The notes under the pieces are model-generated. The model did no database searches and had not been told where the DNA came from. It worked only from the letters and a program-made list of their open reading frames with translations. A stretch of 42,387 nucleotides of DNA from Streptomyces sp. 13-12-16 (GTDB taxonomy: Bacteria > Actinomycetota > Actinomycetes > Streptomycetales > Streptomycetaceae): assembly GCF_002114215.1 (NCBI RefSeq), contig NZ_NCTE01001505.1, forward strand, positions 1-42,387. Reading direction: 5' to 3'. Of this stretch, positions 41,396 through 42,387 are shown piece by piece (the stretch's first letter is position 1; the number at the start of each line of letters is the position of its first letter). A program made the position numbers and the translations under genes.

Positions 41396-42387
41396 TCAGG
41401 AGGTGCCCTGCGGAGAGCGGACGGAGGGGGCGCCCTTGCCGAAGGCGCGCATGGCGAAGGCGCCGGCCAGGGGGCCGGGGGCGAGGAGGAGGAAGGCGTA
41501 CTCCCAGCCGACGGCCCCGGCCAGGAGGGGGGTGAGCTGGATGCTGACGACGGTGAGGGCGAAGCCGATCGCGGTCTGGCCGGTGAGCGCCGTCCCGATG
41601 TAGCGGTGGTCGGCGACCTCGCTCAGTGAGGTGGAGAACACCCCCGAGTCGGCGATCACGGCGGCGCCCCACAGCGCGCAGAAGGCGAACAGCAGCGGCG
41701 GCGGAGCGTGGAAGAGGAGCGGGGAGAGCAGGCAGCACAGGCCGCTGAGGAGGAGTGCCGTCAGGGCGGCGGGCGGGCGGCCGAAGCGGTCCGCGCCCCA
41801 GCCACCGAGCAGGCAGCCGGCCGCGCCGCCGAGTCCCATGGCGAGGAACACCGTGGTCTCCACCGAGCCCGGGAGTCCTCCCGCGGCGGGGGCCGCCAGC
41901 AGGAAGGACGGGATCCAGGTCCACAGGGCGTAGAGCTCCCACATGTGCCCGAAGTAACCGAGGTTGGCCAGGCGCGGCCCGCGTTCGGTGAACATGGACA
42001 GCGCGTATCGGGGGTTGCGGGCGGGTGCGGCCGACGCCGCGTAGGGGCCGGGCCGGACCAGGACCAGGGCGATGACGGAGCCGGCGAGTCCGGCCGCCGC
42101 TGCGGCGAGCAGGACACCGCGCCAGGGCAGCGACCCCAGCCCGGCGATGAGGTGGGGAAGCGTGGAGCCGAGGGTGAGGGCGGCGATGAGGACGCCCATG
42201 GTCCTGCCCCGTCCGGCGCTGCCGGCCCAGGAGGCCATGAGCTTCATGCCGGTGGGGTAGACCCCGGCCAGGAACACCCCGGTCATGAAGCGCAGCGGGA
42301 CGGCGACGGCCGGCCCGTCGGCGACCAGGGCCAGCGCCGCGGTGCAGGCGGCGGCCGCCGCGGCACCGGCGGCGAGCAGGCGCTGGG
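41396..42387 (-). CDS. MFS transporter, partial (5' end outside the window)
   Basis: The frame is open from the right edge to a stop at 41396, 330 codons. Hydrophobic helices alternate with short loops: VPLRFMTGVFLAGVYPTGMK, MGVLIAALTLGSTLPHLIAG, VLLAAAAAGLAGSVIALVLV, then after a central loop, ELYALWTWIPSFLLAAP, VFLAMGLGGAAGCLLGGWGA DRFGR (the MFS A-like G-x-x-x-D-R-x-G-R motif of the second half), and four more. GMKLMASWAGSAGRGRTMG also resembles the family's loop motif. About ten helices are visible, so the first two lie outside. The closest general group is cyanate/nitrite-type (CynX) transporters; the substrate is unknown. Confidence 0.85.
   Translation of the reverse strand, partial: QRLLAAGAAAAAACTAALALVADGPAVAVPLRFMTGVFLAGVYPTGMKLMASWAGSAGRGRTMGVLIAALTLGSTLPHLIAGLGSLPWRGVLLAAAAAGLAGSVIALVLVRPGPYAASAAPARNPRYALSMFTERGPRLANLGYFGHMWELYALWTWIPSFLLAAPAAGGLPGSVETTVFLAMGLGGAAGCLLGGWGADRFGRPPAALTALLLSGLCCLLSPLLFHAPPPLLFAFCALWGAAVIADSGVFSTSLSEVADHRYIGTALTGQTAIGFALTVVSIQLTPLLAGAVGWEYAFLLLAPGPLAGAFAMRAFGKGAPSVRSPQGTS

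Overview
The window is very GC-rich DNA of Streptomyces type: strong third-position GC, GTG starts, AGGAGG-like ribosome sites, ECF sigma, WYL and GNAT families, and a nourseothricin/streptothricin acetyltransferase close to the known Streptomyces enzymes. Many transposase relics and truncated genes between small accessory genes suggest a variable chromosome arm or the edge of a genomic island. I saw no rRNA, tRNA, CRISPR array, integrase or replication gene.

Layout. 1-2520: a partial unknown gene running off the left edge and a six-bladed NHL propeller protein. 2790-8565: the most distinctive unit, five genes on the + strand with overlapping or close junctions, behind an AT-rich, repeat-containing upstream region. 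It encodes a CrtC/AttH-like lipocalin-fold protein, a polyprenyl diphosphate synthase with an extra SCP2-like N-terminal region, an unrecognised helical protein, a lectin/DUF11 protein without signal peptide, and a small protein that repeats the lectin protein's C-terminal domain. 8600-9300: TnpB and IS5 relics. 9436-18267: single accessory genes (two GNATs including streptothricin acetyltransferase, epoxide hydrolase with a divergent WYL regulator, methyltransferase, DEDDh exonuclease, two EF-hand proteins) between gene fragments. 18900-21650: IS630 relics, a DUF4303 gene and HAD fragments. 21769-25524: a decayed secreted protein, a frameshifted secreted PHB-depolymerase-like esterase, and an ECF sigma / membrane protein / small membrane peptide operon. 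25640-29526: an IS5 relic, a DinB-family gene and an ISL3-type element bounded by 20-bp inverted repeats that carries a DUF6461-like passenger gene. 30010-33304: a secreted tandem erythromycin-esterase-like protein and a small secreted protein, sharing a terminator. 33617-38737: a second ISL3-type element with two passenger genes, split by an intact IS5-family element, followed after 6 bp by a third truncated ISL3 element fused to an IS110 relic. 39231-42387: a membrane protein, further relics and a partial MFS transporter.

How it fits together. The isoprenoid-lectin operon looks like a co-translated unit: a prenyl diphosphate made by gene 2 may be acted on by the lipocalin-fold protein, while the lectin-type proteins may bind or sequester a product or surface glycan; this is inference. 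The ISL3 elements appear to move small unrelated genes between the transposase and the right repeat. Several genes are broken by single-base shifts, two clearly in G/C homopolymers, so some apparent pseudogenes could be sequencing errors. No searches were run: family names come from motif recognition.
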